The notes under the pieces: model-generated | Databases searched by the model: none | What the model was told of the DNA's origin: nothing | Seen by the model: only the letters and a program-made list of their open reading frames with translations | In this document: one piece after another, positions 17,355 through 25,195 of the stretch | Position numbering within the stretch: the stretch's first letter is position 1 | How the letters are laid out: every line of letters starts with the position of its first letter | Translations under genes and position numbers: made by a program | Assembly: GCF_002197845.1 (NCBI RefSeq) | Contig: NZ_NIDE01000017.1 | Span: 62,001 to 126,000 of the forward strand | Length of the DNA stretch: 64,000 nucleotides | Direction: 5' to 3' | Origin: Fimbriiglobus ruber | GTDB lineage: Bacteria; Planctomycetota; Planctomycetia; Gemmatales; Gemmataceae

Positions 17355-17918
17355 ATGAAACAGCAACATCAGCCGGAGTTCCTCGAAGGAGTGAAGCAGA
17401 ACGTAAGCATTATAATTGCCCTGGCCCAGTCTCTCTCAATACCGTTTCATGCGTGGTTGACCTGCCCAGGAACGATGGGCGCAAGGTACTTCGGTTTCCA
17501 GATGATTATTGGCATGAGCGCGCTTCTCTTCTATGCGATCATGATCGTTCCGCATAGCCCAGGGGTGTTTCTCTTCTTCGTGATGACATGCTGCTGGCTC
17601 GCGGTACACAGGCTCAAACTCAGCTGGAAGCGAAACGTGTGGGGCTACCGCCCGCACTCGCGATACGTGGGAAAAAGCGTTTTTTCTTACCTCGTTGGAA
17701 ATAGGAGGGCAAGAACCGTCTGTGAGCCGATCGCGGCATTCATCGCCGCCTATTATGCCTACGCCGATGGCAGTAGCTTAAGTGGGTTCTTCCTATTGTC
17801 TGCGGTCTGTCTGTACGTTTCTTCACAGTATATCTCGCGAGAGGAGCAGGCAAAGCTGCAAGCCCTCGAAGACGCCCGCGCAGATCAGTATTGGATCATG
17901 GAAAACATGCAGAGATAA
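17355..17918 (+). CDS. Membrane protein of unknown function
   Basis: 188 residues from the ATG at 17355, chosen because AAGGAG lies just upstream; a longer frame starts at 17325. Several hydrophobic stretches (SIIIALAQSLSIPFHAWL, GMSALLFYAIMIVP, GVFLFFVMTCCWLAV, FFLLSAVCLYVSS) predict four or more membrane helices, ending in a short charged helix. It follows the VirD4-like gene by 80 bases on the same strand. A membrane partner of that ATPase is my inference, not shown by homology. Confidence 0.55.
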   Translation: MKQQHQPEFLEGVKQNVSIIIALAQSLSIPFHAWLTCPGTMGARYFGFQMIIGMSALLFYAIMIVPHSPGVFLFFVMTCCWLAVHRLKLSWKRNVWGYRPHSRYVGKSVFSYLVGNRRARTVCEPIAAFIAAYYAYADGSSLSGFFLLSAVCLYVSSQYISREEQAKLQALEDARADQYWIMENMQR

Positions 17919-17955
17919 GCCCTGAGATCATAGCCATGTACTAAGGAGCGATAAC

Positions 17956-18219
17956 GTGAGTTCGCTGAAAGACTTCATTCAAGACCTGAGCAACAGACCG
18001 GGAGCGGCTCCACTGCATGCCGCCTGGCGGGGTGGTCTCAAGGACTTCCAGGACGCCGTTATTCCGGCCTTCCCGGACTCCATGAAGGCGCGCGAGGAAC
18101 CGGGAAGCATTGCCTCTCCCACGAGCCAACTCGTGACGGAGAGCATGACGGGTAAAAACGTGGACTTGGCACACGACGCTATCACAGCGCCGAGCAAGGA
18201 TCACGAAATGGAGCGATGA
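17956..18219 (+). CDS. Small hypothetical protein (87 aa)
   Basis: GTG start at 17956 with AAGGAGCG six bases upstream. Sequence MSSLKDFIQDLSNRPGAAP is soluble, with no hydrophobic helix. No family recognised. It lies between two membrane-protein genes in the ATPase-associated cluster. Confidence 0.5.
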   Translation: MSSLKDFIQDLSNRPGAAPLHAAWRGGLKDFQDAVIPAFPDSMKAREEPGSIASPTSQLVTESMTGKNVDLAHDAITAPSKDHEMER

Positions 18220-18265
18220 ACGGACCTTAACCCTAGTTGAGAACCAGAACTCAGGGGAATAACAC

Positions 18266-18478
18266 GTGGACGCCACGAGCATCACGATCATAGTCGGCTG
18301 CATCGCCGCCTACCTCGGAGTCAACGCGTTTCTGATCATTTTCAGACCGGAACTGTGGGACGCGAAACAAAGACGCGCCCACGAAGCCAAGCTCGCGGTG
18401 GACGCACAGACCGGGACGATCCTGGGCAGCTTCGCCAGTGCCATCTTCGCCGCTGCGTCGAAAAACAGGCCGCACTAA
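18266..18478 (+). CDS. Small single-helix membrane protein (70 aa)
   Basis: GTG start at 18266 preceded by AGGGGA. The N-terminus contains one hydrophobic helix (ITIIVGCIAAYLGVNAFLII), followed by a charged amphipathic region and a second weakly hydrophobic stretch. Size and layout resemble minor coat or pilus-like mini-proteins, but no homology is recognised. Part of the tiny membrane protein series after the VirD4-like ATPase. Confidence 0.5.
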   Translation: MDATSITIIVGCIAAYLGVNAFLIIFRPELWDAKQRRAHEAKLAVDAQTGTILGSFASAIFAAASKNRPH

Positions 18479-18541
18479 CTTTTTCCCGGAAACAGGCTCT
18501 TACTCACTAACATCGCCCTTTCTTTTTACCTGGGGTTTCCC

Positions 18542-18703
18542 ATGTTGTTCGCGTTCGGGATTTTTGGGCTCGATTTTCAGACCAGCTGCCTTCTGGTCCT
18601 CTTTGTCATGTTCTGGGCTTTGTCGTACATCGCCAAACAAGCCGCCTCCAGTGGGGCGGTTCAGAAGGCGGGGGCCAACTGGCTCGTGGGATTTTTTAAA
18701 TAA
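18542..18703 (+). CDS. Tiny membrane protein (53 aa)
   Basis: ATG at 18542, stop at 18701-18703. The translation starts MLFAFGIFGLDFQTS, followed by a strong hydrophobic helix (CLLVLFVMFWALSYI) and a positively charged, Gly/Ala-rich tail ending WLVGFFK. No good ribosome-binding site is visible, which lowers confidence. A hairpin with a T run follows 17 bases after the stop. Confidence 0.4.
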   Translation: MLFAFGIFGLDFQTSCLLVLFVMFWALSYIAKQAASSGAVQKAGANWLVGFFK

Positions 18704-18719
18704 ATAAATGCTTCAAATC

Positions 18720-18747
18720 GCGGACGGCCTGCGTGACCGTCCGCTTT
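18720..18747 (+). terminator. Rho-independent-like terminator
   Basis: Perfect 8-bp stem GCGGACGG/CCGTCCGC with a 9-base loop, followed by TTT. It closes the 53-aa gene and may separate two transcription units of the module. Confidence 0.5.
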
Positions 18748-18848
18748 CACTCGGAATTATCGCCCACGTAAGCAAACCATCAAAATCTCAGACAAGGCAC
18801 TTACTTTTTAGGTGCCTCCGTAGTTGCGCCATTAAAACGAGGGTTTAA

Positions 18849-19337
18849 ATGAACTTCCTGATGCGACTCGTGAACGCTGCGGACGCATGTACGCGACGTA
18901 GCCACATCGACCAGCCAGCTACGACCAAGCAGACCTTCCATATGGACTTTCCCACGCGGTATGCACCGATTGAATGTCGGCCCAAAGTAAGATCGCCGGC
19001 CCGAGTGACATACGAACTTCGGCAGGGCGGCGTTTCTTTCAAAGGAATTGCCGTTCGATCCGGCGAATGCACCAAGCTCACCGTTCTGAGCAACATCGCT
19101 ATTCCCGACGGCCGCGTGTATGCCAGCGTGCTTCAGCCCGTTGGGGAAATCACCGCCGATGTCACGACCACCGAATGCGGCTCTTTTGTCACCGTGGAAC
19201 AGCTGGCCATTTCGCGCGACCTGTCCAAAGGACGGCTGGAATACCTGTTCATGGAACTGGTGTCCTCAATGAAAACAATCGACGAATCACTCGTGTGTGC
19301 CGGATTCTCCCGTCAGAACCAACCGCACATTTTTTAG
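18849..19337 (+). CDS. Hypothetical protein (162 aa)
   Basis: Starts MNFLMRLVNAADACTRRSHI. The central part alternates in a beta-strand-like way (ARVTYELRQGGVSFKGIAVR, KLTVLSNIAIPDGRVYASV), suggesting a small beta-rich domain, then a helical C-terminus. No signal peptide. No recognised family. It belongs to the plus-strand module between the ATPase and the integrase. Confidence 0.5.
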   Translation: MNFLMRLVNAADACTRRSHIDQPATTKQTFHMDFPTRYAPIECRPKVRSPARVTYELRQGGVSFKGIAVRSGECTKLTVLSNIAIPDGRVYASVLQPVGEITADVTTTECGSFVTVEQLAISRDLSKGRLEYLFMELVSSMKTIDESLVCAGFSRQNQPHIF

Positions 19338-19348
19338 GAGGCGATGAC

Positions 19349-19447
19349 ATGGGAATAGGCGAATTTATCTCGATCGTGACGATTGTGTTGATCGTCATGT
19401 TCGGCCTGCGTGAGCGTCGGCCCAAGAATCCCCCCTTTAGCTTTTAG
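19349..19447 (+). CDS. Micro-membrane protein (32 aa)
   Basis: ATG at 19349 with GGAGGCG 7 bases upstream, stop at 19445-19447. One hydrophobic helix (FISIVTIVLIVMFGL) followed by a basic tail RERRPK. The excellent ribosome-binding site and the run of small membrane genes around it argue that it is translated. Confidence 0.45.
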   Translation: MGIGEFISIVTIVLIVMFGLRERRPKNPPFSF

Positions 19448-19473
19448 GGGCGGCACCCAAGGGAATATCGGAC

Positions 19474-19767
19474 ATGAACGACAATCCCGCTCCCGACAAG
19501 CGGGAGAGACTGATCGGCCGAGTCCTGAGCAACACCGTCGTGATCGAGGAACACCTCACCGTGGGTCTCTCGAAAATGCTTGAAGCCAACGGCCTCACGC
19601 CGGAGTTTCGGGAAGCGGTGACAGAGTTTGTTCGGCCGGTCATTGAAGTGCTTCACGGCCTGGAGCGGGACGTCATCGACTTCGCCCGCTCCGTTTCCAA
19701 AGACAACGTGGTGGAACTCACGTTGGTTGAACGACCCAAGGGAAGGGACTGGGACATGGAAAGGTAG
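19474..19767 (+). CDS. Hypothetical helical protein (97 aa)
   Basis: Starts MNDNPAPDKRERLIGRVLSN. Entirely helical by pattern (HLTVGLSKMLEANGLTPEF, VIEVLHGLERDVIDFARSV), soluble. No family recognised. Last gene of the ATPase-associated cluster before the excisionase-like gene. Confidence 0.5.
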   Translation: MNDNPAPDKRERLIGRVLSNTVVIEEHLTVGLSKMLEANGLTPEFREAVTEFVRPVIEVLHGLERDVIDFARSVSKDNVVELTLVERPKGRDWDMER

Positions 19768-19882
19768 CTGCAGGAGCCGAGGCAGGGCTTCGGTCATCCG
19801 AGGTTCATCGTGATGGCGAGACGCGGATGGAACCAACGTACGCGAGTGAAAGCGGGATACAGAACTGGATCCGGAGTACGAC

Positions 19883-20158
19883 GTGAAAGATCCGCCAAGC
19901 GGGGCGAAGGAACGCCCCGTCTGCGAGTACAAGGAAGCGATGGTGATAACGGGCCTGAAGAAGACCAAACTGTATGACTTGTTTCGTCGTGGTGTCCTGC
20001 TTGGATACCGTGACGGCGTAATGATCCGCTTCTACCGTTCTTCGCTTCTCGACTACATGAAGAAGCGGGAAAACACACCCGCTCCTCTACCGCCTGCTCC
20101 GAAACCTGTCCGCCGTTCTTTCCGGCGACCGTCTGGAACGCAATTCAAGTTCCTGTAG
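19883..20158 (+). CDS. Excisionase-like helix-turn-helix protein
   Basis: GTG start at 19883 preceded by CCGGAG. The core CEYKEAMVITGLKKTKLYDL followed by RGVLLGYRDGVMIRFYRSSL is the winged-helix pattern of excisionase/MerR-like (HTH_17) proteins, with a basic Pro-rich tail. It converges on the integrase gene and overlaps its 3' end by 14 bases, the usual genetic neighbourhood for recombination directionality factors. Role as excisionase is inference. Confidence 0.65.
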   Translation: MKDPPSGAKERPVCEYKEAMVITGLKKTKLYDLFRRGVLLGYRDGVMIRFYRSSLLDYMKKRENTPAPLPPAPKPVRRSFRRPSGTQFKFL

Positions 20159-21260
20159 GCTTCCGGCTTTGGTTCAAAAGATCGCGGAGCCGGTTTACCT
20201 TCGCCGCAACGTGGGAATAGTTCCGGTGGATCACCCCAGGGGTGTTACCAAGGATTGCGGCCACATCGGTGTCGGAGTGTCCTTGTTCGAGGAGTGCCGT
20301 GGCGCGGGTATGGCGGCACGAATAAGCCGTGAACCGACCCTTCAGGCCTGCTCGCTTTGCATAATGCAGCACGGTGTTTGCAAGCCGCAGATCGGTCCAG
20401 GGTAAGCCGGTGGGGGTCCGAAAGATCGGCCCATCTGGGTACTTCTCAGCAAGGCGGTGAACGATCACCCGGGCCGCGTCGGTCAGTGGCACCACCAGCG
20501 GTCGGCCGGTCTGCTTGAAGGTCTTGTGGACGGCACTCCCCGCTTCGGTGTTCCAGTCCGCGAACATCAACGCATTCCCGTCCTCGGTCAAGTTCGCTTT
20601 CGAGGCCCGCGAGAGATTCACTGGACGAGTACCGGTTTCCCACGCGACGAACAGAACGTCCCGCACTTCTTCCGACTTCACCAACTTCATTAGGTCGGAA
20701 AACTCCTGGTCGCTTACGACCACCTCGGCCGATCGCTTCCGCATGGTTGGGAGCGGCATTCCATCGAGTGGGTTCCGAGGGATGATTGCTCCGCCTTTGC
20801 CGGCAGCCGTGGCCCACCGAAAAGCCGCTTTGAACGCAGCCCCGGACAGGTTGCGAGTAGAGTTGCCCCAATCCGGATGGCTGGCCTGCCACCATCCGTG
20901 GATGTGTGACGGCTTGAGGTCGCAGACCAAGAGCTTGGGATAACGGGCGAGGAACGATTTGAAGTAGCCCGCGTAAGTCTCGAAGGTCTTCGTTGTGACC
21001 TTACGTCGCTCCATGTCCTGGAGGTAGAGGTCGAGAATCGTCCGGACTTCGTTGTCAGATCCGTTGTCGGGTGCAGCGGCCATGACCGCCATTTCGTGCC
21101 AGACCTTTTCCGCACCGAGCCGATTGTCTTTCCCGCGGACCGGGTTTCCCTTGCCGTCTACCAACGGCTGTTTCTTGCCGTCGATCGTGACAAACCACTG
21201 ATCGCGTTCACCTCGATACCACGGCTTTCCTCGAACTCCCCGTTCCCGCGTGCGTCCCAT
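20145..21260 (-). CDS. Tyrosine recombinase (integrase)
   Basis: 371 residues from the ATG at 21260, which has AGGAGGGG right upstream; the open frame extends ten codons further. The N-terminal part carries an AP2-like arm (GKPWYRGERDQWFVTIDGKK), then a core-binding domain, then the catalytic domain. Catalytic residues are visible: R212 in ETGTRPVNL, R316 in YSCRHTRAT (with Tyr where the first His of H-x-x-R usually stands, a common variant) and Y348 in HRNYSHV. It sits 110 bases from the tRNA fragment that marks the element boundary and faces into the element. Confidence 0.9.
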   Translation of the reverse strand: MGRTRERGVRGKPWYRGERDQWFVTIDGKKQPLVDGKGNPVRGKDNRLGAEKVWHEMAVMAAAPDNGSDNEVRTILDLYLQDMERRKVTTKTFETYAGYFKSFLARYPKLLVCDLKPSHIHGWWQASHPDWGNSTRNLSGAAFKAAFRWATAAGKGGAIIPRNPLDGMPLPTMRKRSAEVVVSDQEFSDLMKLVKSEEVRDVLFVAWETGTRPVNLSRASKANLTEDGNALMFADWNTEAGSAVHKTFKQTGRPLVVPLTDAARVIVHRLAEKYPDGPIFRTPTGLPWTDLRLANTVLHYAKRAGLKGRFTAYSCRHTRATALLEQGHSDTDVAAILGNTPGVIHRNYSHVAAKVNRLRDLLNQSRKPTGT

Positions 21261-21370
21261 GACAACCCCTCCTGGACGAACCGTTGGCACCTAATCCATG
21301 ATAGGTGCCTGATAGGTGCCAGAGAAAGGTCAGAAGGCGTTAATTTGCCTTGAAATGTAGCTAATTCTTA

Positions 21371-21415
21371 AGGTTCATAACCTGGAGGTCGTAGGTTCAA
21401 ATCCTACGACCATGC
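21371..21415 (+). other. Attachment-site scar: 3' fragment of a tRNA with CAU anticodon loop
   Basis: The sequence reads as the 3' half of a tRNA: an anticodon loop TTCATAA bracketed by AGG/CCT, variable loop, T-arm GTAGG-TTCAAAT-CCTAC (391-407 of 21xxx), then seven acceptor bases. Upstream DNA does not form the D-arm or 5' acceptor strand, so no full tRNA exists here. Next to the integrase, this is best read as the host-side remnant of the attachment site in a tRNA-Met or tRNA-Ile2 gene. Confidence 0.7.
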
Positions 21416-21732
21416 GGTGACCGCCTCTGGCAACAGTTATTGGGCCGGAACTCAAGGTCAGCCAGCCCAACCACTCAACCCTGTGCTATGACGAGCAACG
21501 GCTCTTAATAGGGGGGACGTAGGTGGCCCTGTTCCCGCGTGCCACTACGTCCGCACAGGATCGCGGCCTGATCGCCGACACGCCAACAGCGGCGGTTGAT
21601 GGAACCGGCCTAAACTGCCGACACACTTCGCGTTACTTCTTCAAGCGGGCCGAACGTATCTGTGAAGGCCGGTGACGACAAGTGCTGGGGCTACACCTGC
21701 CGCGGCGGGAGTTCCGCCGTAGAAGTGATTCT
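21416..21732. other. Intergenic region, nothing recognised
   Basis: 317 bases between the tRNA scar and the DTW-domain gene. No gene, repeat or clear regulatory element found. Confidence 0.4.
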
Positions 21733-22389
21733 ATGGCTGTCGACCGCGACCCCACCCCATGCCCCGCCTGCCGCCTCCCGGGGTGGCTGTGTGTGTGCGC
21801 CTACGCTCCACGGATCAAGACCCGCACCCCTCTCCTTCTTGTCGTCCACATCTATGACTTGGGCCGAACGAGCAACACGGTTCGCCTCCTCAACCTTGCG
21901 ATTCGCGACACCACGATCGTATGCCACGGGGTGTTTCCGGCCCCGGCCGACCCGGCATCCCACGTTCCAGCGGGAACAACCCCGATCGTGCTCTTCCCCG
22001 GTCACGGAGCCAAACCACTAACGTCTGAGCTTGTGGCCTCCCTGCCATCTCCGCCGACTCTCGTTGTCCCGGACGGCAACTGGCGGCAGGCGAGCCGCAT
22101 GGTGAAGCGCCTGCCGTTTCTCTCCGGCGCCGTGAAGGTCGCGCTCCCGAATCGGGCCTTCGCGGGATCGGCCTTACGACGCAACGGCCCGGAACACCAC
22201 ATGTCGACATTCGAGGCAGTGTCCCAGGCGCTCGGGGTGCTAGAAGGCGTTGCGGTCACCGAGCCGCTCCTCGATTTCTACCGGAGGGCCACAGATCGCA
22301 TGTTGCTCGTGAGCGGCCGGCTTAAACTCGGCGATGTGTACGGTGGCTTCTACGACCGCGATTTTGAGAGTCCGATACTGAAGTCTTGA
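21733..22389 (+). CDS. DTW-domain protein, tRNA-uridine aminocarboxypropyltransferase-like
   Basis: 218 residues from the ATG at 21733 (MAVDRDPTPCPACRLPGWLC); an in-frame start 17 codons earlier is possible. Members such as E. coli TapT add an acp group to uridine 47 of tRNAs using SAM. Visible features: N-terminal Cys cluster CPAC then CVC, the hydrophobic LLVVHIYDLGRTSNTVRLL segment, and the DTW-type motif as PDGNWRQASRM (Asn replacing the usual Thr). Stands alone on the plus strand next to the integrated element. Confidence 0.75.
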   Translation: MAVDRDPTPCPACRLPGWLCVCAYAPRIKTRTPLLLVVHIYDLGRTSNTVRLLNLAIRDTTIVCHGVFPAPADPASHVPAGTTPIVLFPGHGAKPLTSELVASLPSPPTLVVPDGNWRQASRMVKRLPFLSGAVKVALPNRAFAGSALRRNGPEHHMSTFEAVSQALGVLEGVAVTEPLLDFYRRATDRMLLVSGRLKLGDVYGGFYDRDFESPILKS

Positions 22390-22708
22390 CGGGACACTTG
22401 GGTATCGGGAATCGAATCGGCTGAGTGCAGGCTGCCATGCAGAGGTGTTCGGGGGCAATCGCGGTCACGAAAGAGTTGTTTTTCAGGCAATTCGCACTTC
22501 GCGCCGATCCTCAGCCCCATTTTGCTAAAGCGGTGACTTTGATAGGTCATTTTCTGCATAGCCAAATGCAACGCGACGACCTCTTCCAGGCGCCGACTTC
22601 TGACTGCCGCCGATCATGACCCGAATAAATGGGCGAGGTCCTCCGCCTCATTCCCGTGGGGAAAATTTGGGGGAAATATTGCCCGTGTCGCCTCAACGCG
22701 AGTACAGT
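22390..22708. other. Intergenic region before the IS
   Basis: No gene supported. A 27-codon frame starting at 22629 is the only reading frame of note and would run into the insertion sequence; it is too short to call. The last six bases (TACAGT, 22703-22708) are the target duplication of the IS that follows. Confidence 0.4.
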
Positions 22709-23810
22709 TAGGAGTTACGCAGAACGCCTGTCGGATCGACCGATTTTAAATGGTGGCGGGTGGCGGTATCCGGTAGATCGGATGAGCCCGGTACGCTTGG
22801 ACGGCTTGGTGGACGATCTGCCATTTCGCCCTGAGCCACCCAACCCCGGATCCGAAGCACCACCGCTCGACCACCAGGAACGCGCGGATCGCCAGTCCGA
22901 TGTGGTTCCGCTGAGCGACCTCCGCCCGGCACTGGCACCGCTCGACGTTCGTCACCTGCTTGAGCCCGCGGTGATACTCCTCGATCCGCCAACTGGCATC
23001 GGCCAACCGCACCCGGTCGAGGTCGGTCATTCCCAGGTGGTTGGTCGCCCAATGATCCGTCGTGCCGTCTGGGGCTGCGATCCGGAACACTTTGACCAAC
23101 CCGTACCCCTCGAGATGAACGATCGTCCCGGTCGCCGCGATGTCACACGCACTCACGGCCCGCAACCCGGTCCGATCCGGGTTTACCTTCCGGTTCGCTT
23201 TCAGTCGGGTCAGCCAGTGCCACCCGAGCCCCCGGAGCCCCTTCACATTGGCCAGACTGCTGTACCACCCGTCGAACACCACGCACTCGGGGGTGAAGCC
23301 CCGGGCGTGGGCGGCCGCAATCAGATCCCCGAAGTGGTCGTTCTTGGTCTTCCCATCGATCGGCTTGTCGTACAGGCGGTCGTCGCACGGGACGTGGCGA
23401 TCCCCGTCCGTCCACAGGAGGGTGAGCAATCCGATCCCCTGGACGACCCGGCGGTGCTTGCCGGACCACAACCGGTGGACGAGGTCGATGGCCCGGGTGT
23501 ACGGCTTGTCGAGGACGGTGTCATCCAGGACCAACACCCCGGTCGTCCGACGGACCTCCGGCTCGGCGTCCCGCCAGAGCGTCTCAGGGTCGGGTTCCAA
23601 CCGGTGGAGCAGCCGCGTGTACGCGTCGTGAGCCGCATCGGCCGACGCCGGTTGGGTCCGCTGACCTTCGGTCGCGGTGGCCTGGCGTGGGCTTGCGATC
23701 AGGAAATCGATGTCGTCGGTATCGGATACCTTGGGGTGGCTCATGGCCGCATGGTATAGACAATCTGCGGGTCCTGGGTAAACCCCAAATAAAACACTGC
23801 GTAACTCCTA
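22709..23810 (-). mobile_element. IS701/IS4-like insertion sequence, 1102 bp, complete
   Basis: Bounded by a perfect 14-bp inverted repeat TAGGAGTTACGCAG (22709-22722, and its complement at 23797-23810) and flanked by a 6-bp target duplication TACAGT (22703-22708 and 23811-23816). Contains a single intact transposase gene. The clean ends and duplication suggest a fairly recent insertion. Confidence 0.9.
22746..23744 (-). CDS. DDE transposase, IS701/IS4-like
   Basis: 332 residues, uninterrupted. Acidic catalytic positions are recognisable: VLVLDDTVLDKPY (first Asp), CVVFDGWYSSL (second Asp) and SWRIEEYHRGLKQ (Glu, with the Y-R-K signature spacing). Conserved stretches WSGKHRRVVQGI and LLWTDGDRHVPCD match what I recall of IS701-type enzymes. 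Occupies most of the 1102-bp element. An antisense open frame of 376 codons over it is an artefact of high GC. Confidence 0.9.
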   Translation of the reverse strand: MSHPKVSDTDDIDFLIASPRQATATEGQRTQPASADAAHDAYTRLLHRLEPDPETLWRDAEPEVRRTTGVLVLDDTVLDKPYTRAIDLVHRLWSGKHRRVVQGIGLLTLLWTDGDRHVPCDDRLYDKPIDGKTKNDHFGDLIAAAHARGFTPECVVFDGWYSSLANVKGLRGLGWHWLTRLKANRKVNPDRTGLRAVSACDIAATGTIVHLEGYGLVKVFRIAAPDGTTDHWATNHLGMTDLDRVRLADASWRIEEYHRGLKQVTNVERCQCRAEVAQRNHIGLAIRAFLVVERWCFGSGVGWLRAKWQIVHQAVQAYRAHPIYRIPPPATI

Positions 23811-23839
23811 TACAGTATAACAGCGACCAAACGACATCC

Positions 23840-25048
23840 GGTGGTGACCTACTTCCGTTGCACAGCCGGGTAGGTCATCCATTCGCTCACCGACCACACA
23901 TGATCGGTGAGCCCCGTCGCCATCGCTGGGGTCCGCTTCTGCCATCGTCCGTCCGCATCGCGGACCCGGAGGGTGCGGACCGGCCAGCAGAAGTTGTAAC
24001 TGTAATGGCTGAGCATCGTGGCCGCCCGGTGCGTCTCCCAGTCCTTCGAGAACGCATACGTCTTTCGCACCTTCCGACTACACCGATTCCGGTCCGTCCC
24101 GTTGTGCCGCTCGACGAAGCAGGTGTTGACCACCCGGCTGACGGTCGAGACCGTTAACGCCAGAGCGACGGCCAACATCGTCCCGAACACCACCCGGGTG
24201 TCGACCTGGACCACCCGCCCGTTCTCCCGGACCTTGTGAACGGTCGCGTACGTGACCTCTGGCGGTAACACCGTCCGCGGTCCCGGTGGGCGACCCGGGC
24301 GACCCGTCGGGGGCGGCGTCACGGTCGTCCCGTACGCGGCCCGGATGGCCTCCGGGTACGCCGGGAGTTCGTCCGATGTGATCAACCGCAGGACCCGCCC
24401 GCCGGTCCGCTGGTGGAAGTCCCGGACGACCGCCGACACGCTCTCGGACGTCCGCTTGCCGACCACCAGGCTCACGATCAAGCGGGTCTCGGGGTCAATG
24501 GCCGTGTGGTCCCAGCAGTCCCCCCGGCGGACCTCGTCGGGGGCACAATTCTTCTCCTTGCGGTCGACGAACGACCACTTCTCATCGAACTGGACTTCGG
24601 TCGTCCGAGGGGGAAAAAGCCACGAGTTCATCGTGGAGTTGTTCGGCATGGTGACCGGCCCGGCGGATGTACCGGGTGACCGTATCGGGGTGGACACCGG
24701 TCAATCGAGCGGTCTTCCGCGTGCCGATGCCCTCGGCCACATGAGCGAGGACCGACAGGGCTTTGTCGGCCGGCAACCGGGTATCGAACAGGGGCGTCCC
24801 TTTCCGCTCCGAGAACCGCGTCCGGCAGGTCGAACACCGGAGCAGGCGGGTCTGGTTCGGCCCGTACCGCATGGGCACGGTCAGATTCCCGTGGCCCGCT
24901 TCCCGTGATCCCGGCACGTCTCGTTGAGGCAGCAGAACCGACTCAGGTCATCCATGACCCACCCACCCAGGACGGCGAATATCCGGACATCGGACGTAAC
25001 TATTTACACCACCTCAGGCTCCGAGTGCAATACTGAACGGACACCACC
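23840..25048 (-). mobile_element. IS1-like insertion sequence, 1209 bp, transposase damaged
   Basis: Ends are GGTGGTGACC at 23840 and the inward-read GGTGGTGTCC at 25048. Flanked by an 8-bp target duplication CGACATCC (23832-23839 and 25049-25056), the size expected for IS1-type insertions. Only 29 bases separate it from the preceding IS. Its transposase frame is broken twice. Confidence 0.85.
23849..24955 (-). pseudogene. IS1-like transposase, frameshifted
   Basis: Three frames are needed to read it. An N-terminal zinc-ribbon start MDDLSRFCCLNETCRDHGKR (from 24955) stops early; the frame at 24917-24582 continues with NLTVPMRYGPNQTRLLRCST and the HTH segment TARLTGVHPDTVTRYI. The catalytic part lies in a third frame (EVQFDEKWSFVDRKEKN, WDHTAIDPETRL, LITSDELPAYPE, CFVERHNGTDRNRC carrying the Asp-Asp-Glu set). 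Both breaks look like single-base indels when compared with the family sequence I remember. Programmed frameshifting at the second site cannot be excluded. Confidence 0.7.
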
Positions 25049-25098
25049 CGACATCCGAATTCTTTGAAAACGCGGGTAAATCAACGCATTTGCGATGT

Positions 25099-25182
25099 GA
25101 GTCCAACGTGGAATTGGCAGACACGCCAGTTTGAGGGACTGGTGCCCGAAAGGGCGTGCAGGTTCAAGTCCTGTCTCCAGCA
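25099..25182 (+). tRNA. tRNA-Leu (GAG)-like, acceptor stem does not pair
   Basis: D-arm GTGGAATTGGCAGACAC, anticodon arm CCAGT-TTGAGGG-ACTGG (anticodon GAG), long variable arm TGCCCGAAAGGGCG as in class II tRNA-Leu, and T-arm GCAGG-TTCAAGT-CCTGT are all present. The 3' acceptor strand is CTCCAGC followed by A, but the seven bases before the D-arm (GAGTCCA) do not pair with it. So the 5' acceptor strand has been replaced or has decayed; it may be a pseudo-tRNA or an old attachment-site remnant. A terminator follows 14 bases downstream. Confidence 0.6.
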
Positions 25183-25195
25183 CTGCTATCCTCAT

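Larger units (their letters stand above)
1..21415. mobile_element. Integrated mobile element 1 (right-hand part; left end outside window)
   Basis: Everything from the left edge to 21415 looks like one integrated element. Its right boundary is a tyrosine integrase (20145-21260) next to a 45-bp 3' tRNA fragment with no 5' half (21371-21415), the usual scar of integration into the 3' end of a tRNA gene. Cargo is typical of mobile DNA: tiny overlapping genes, a DarB-like methylase/helicase, a ParB-like protein, a VirD4-like ATPase and an excisionase-like gene. Base composition is lower in GC than the core region to the right. No relaxase or full type IV secretion set is visible, so whether it is conjugative, mobilisable, phage-like or plasmid-like is undecided. 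The complete tRNA copy should lie left of this window. Confidence 0.7.

Noticed and set aside
22629-23759. 376-codon plus-strand frame
   Set aside because: It is exactly antisense to an intact DDE transposase with all catalytic residues; the composition (Pro/Val/Arg-rich) is that of a GC-driven shadow.
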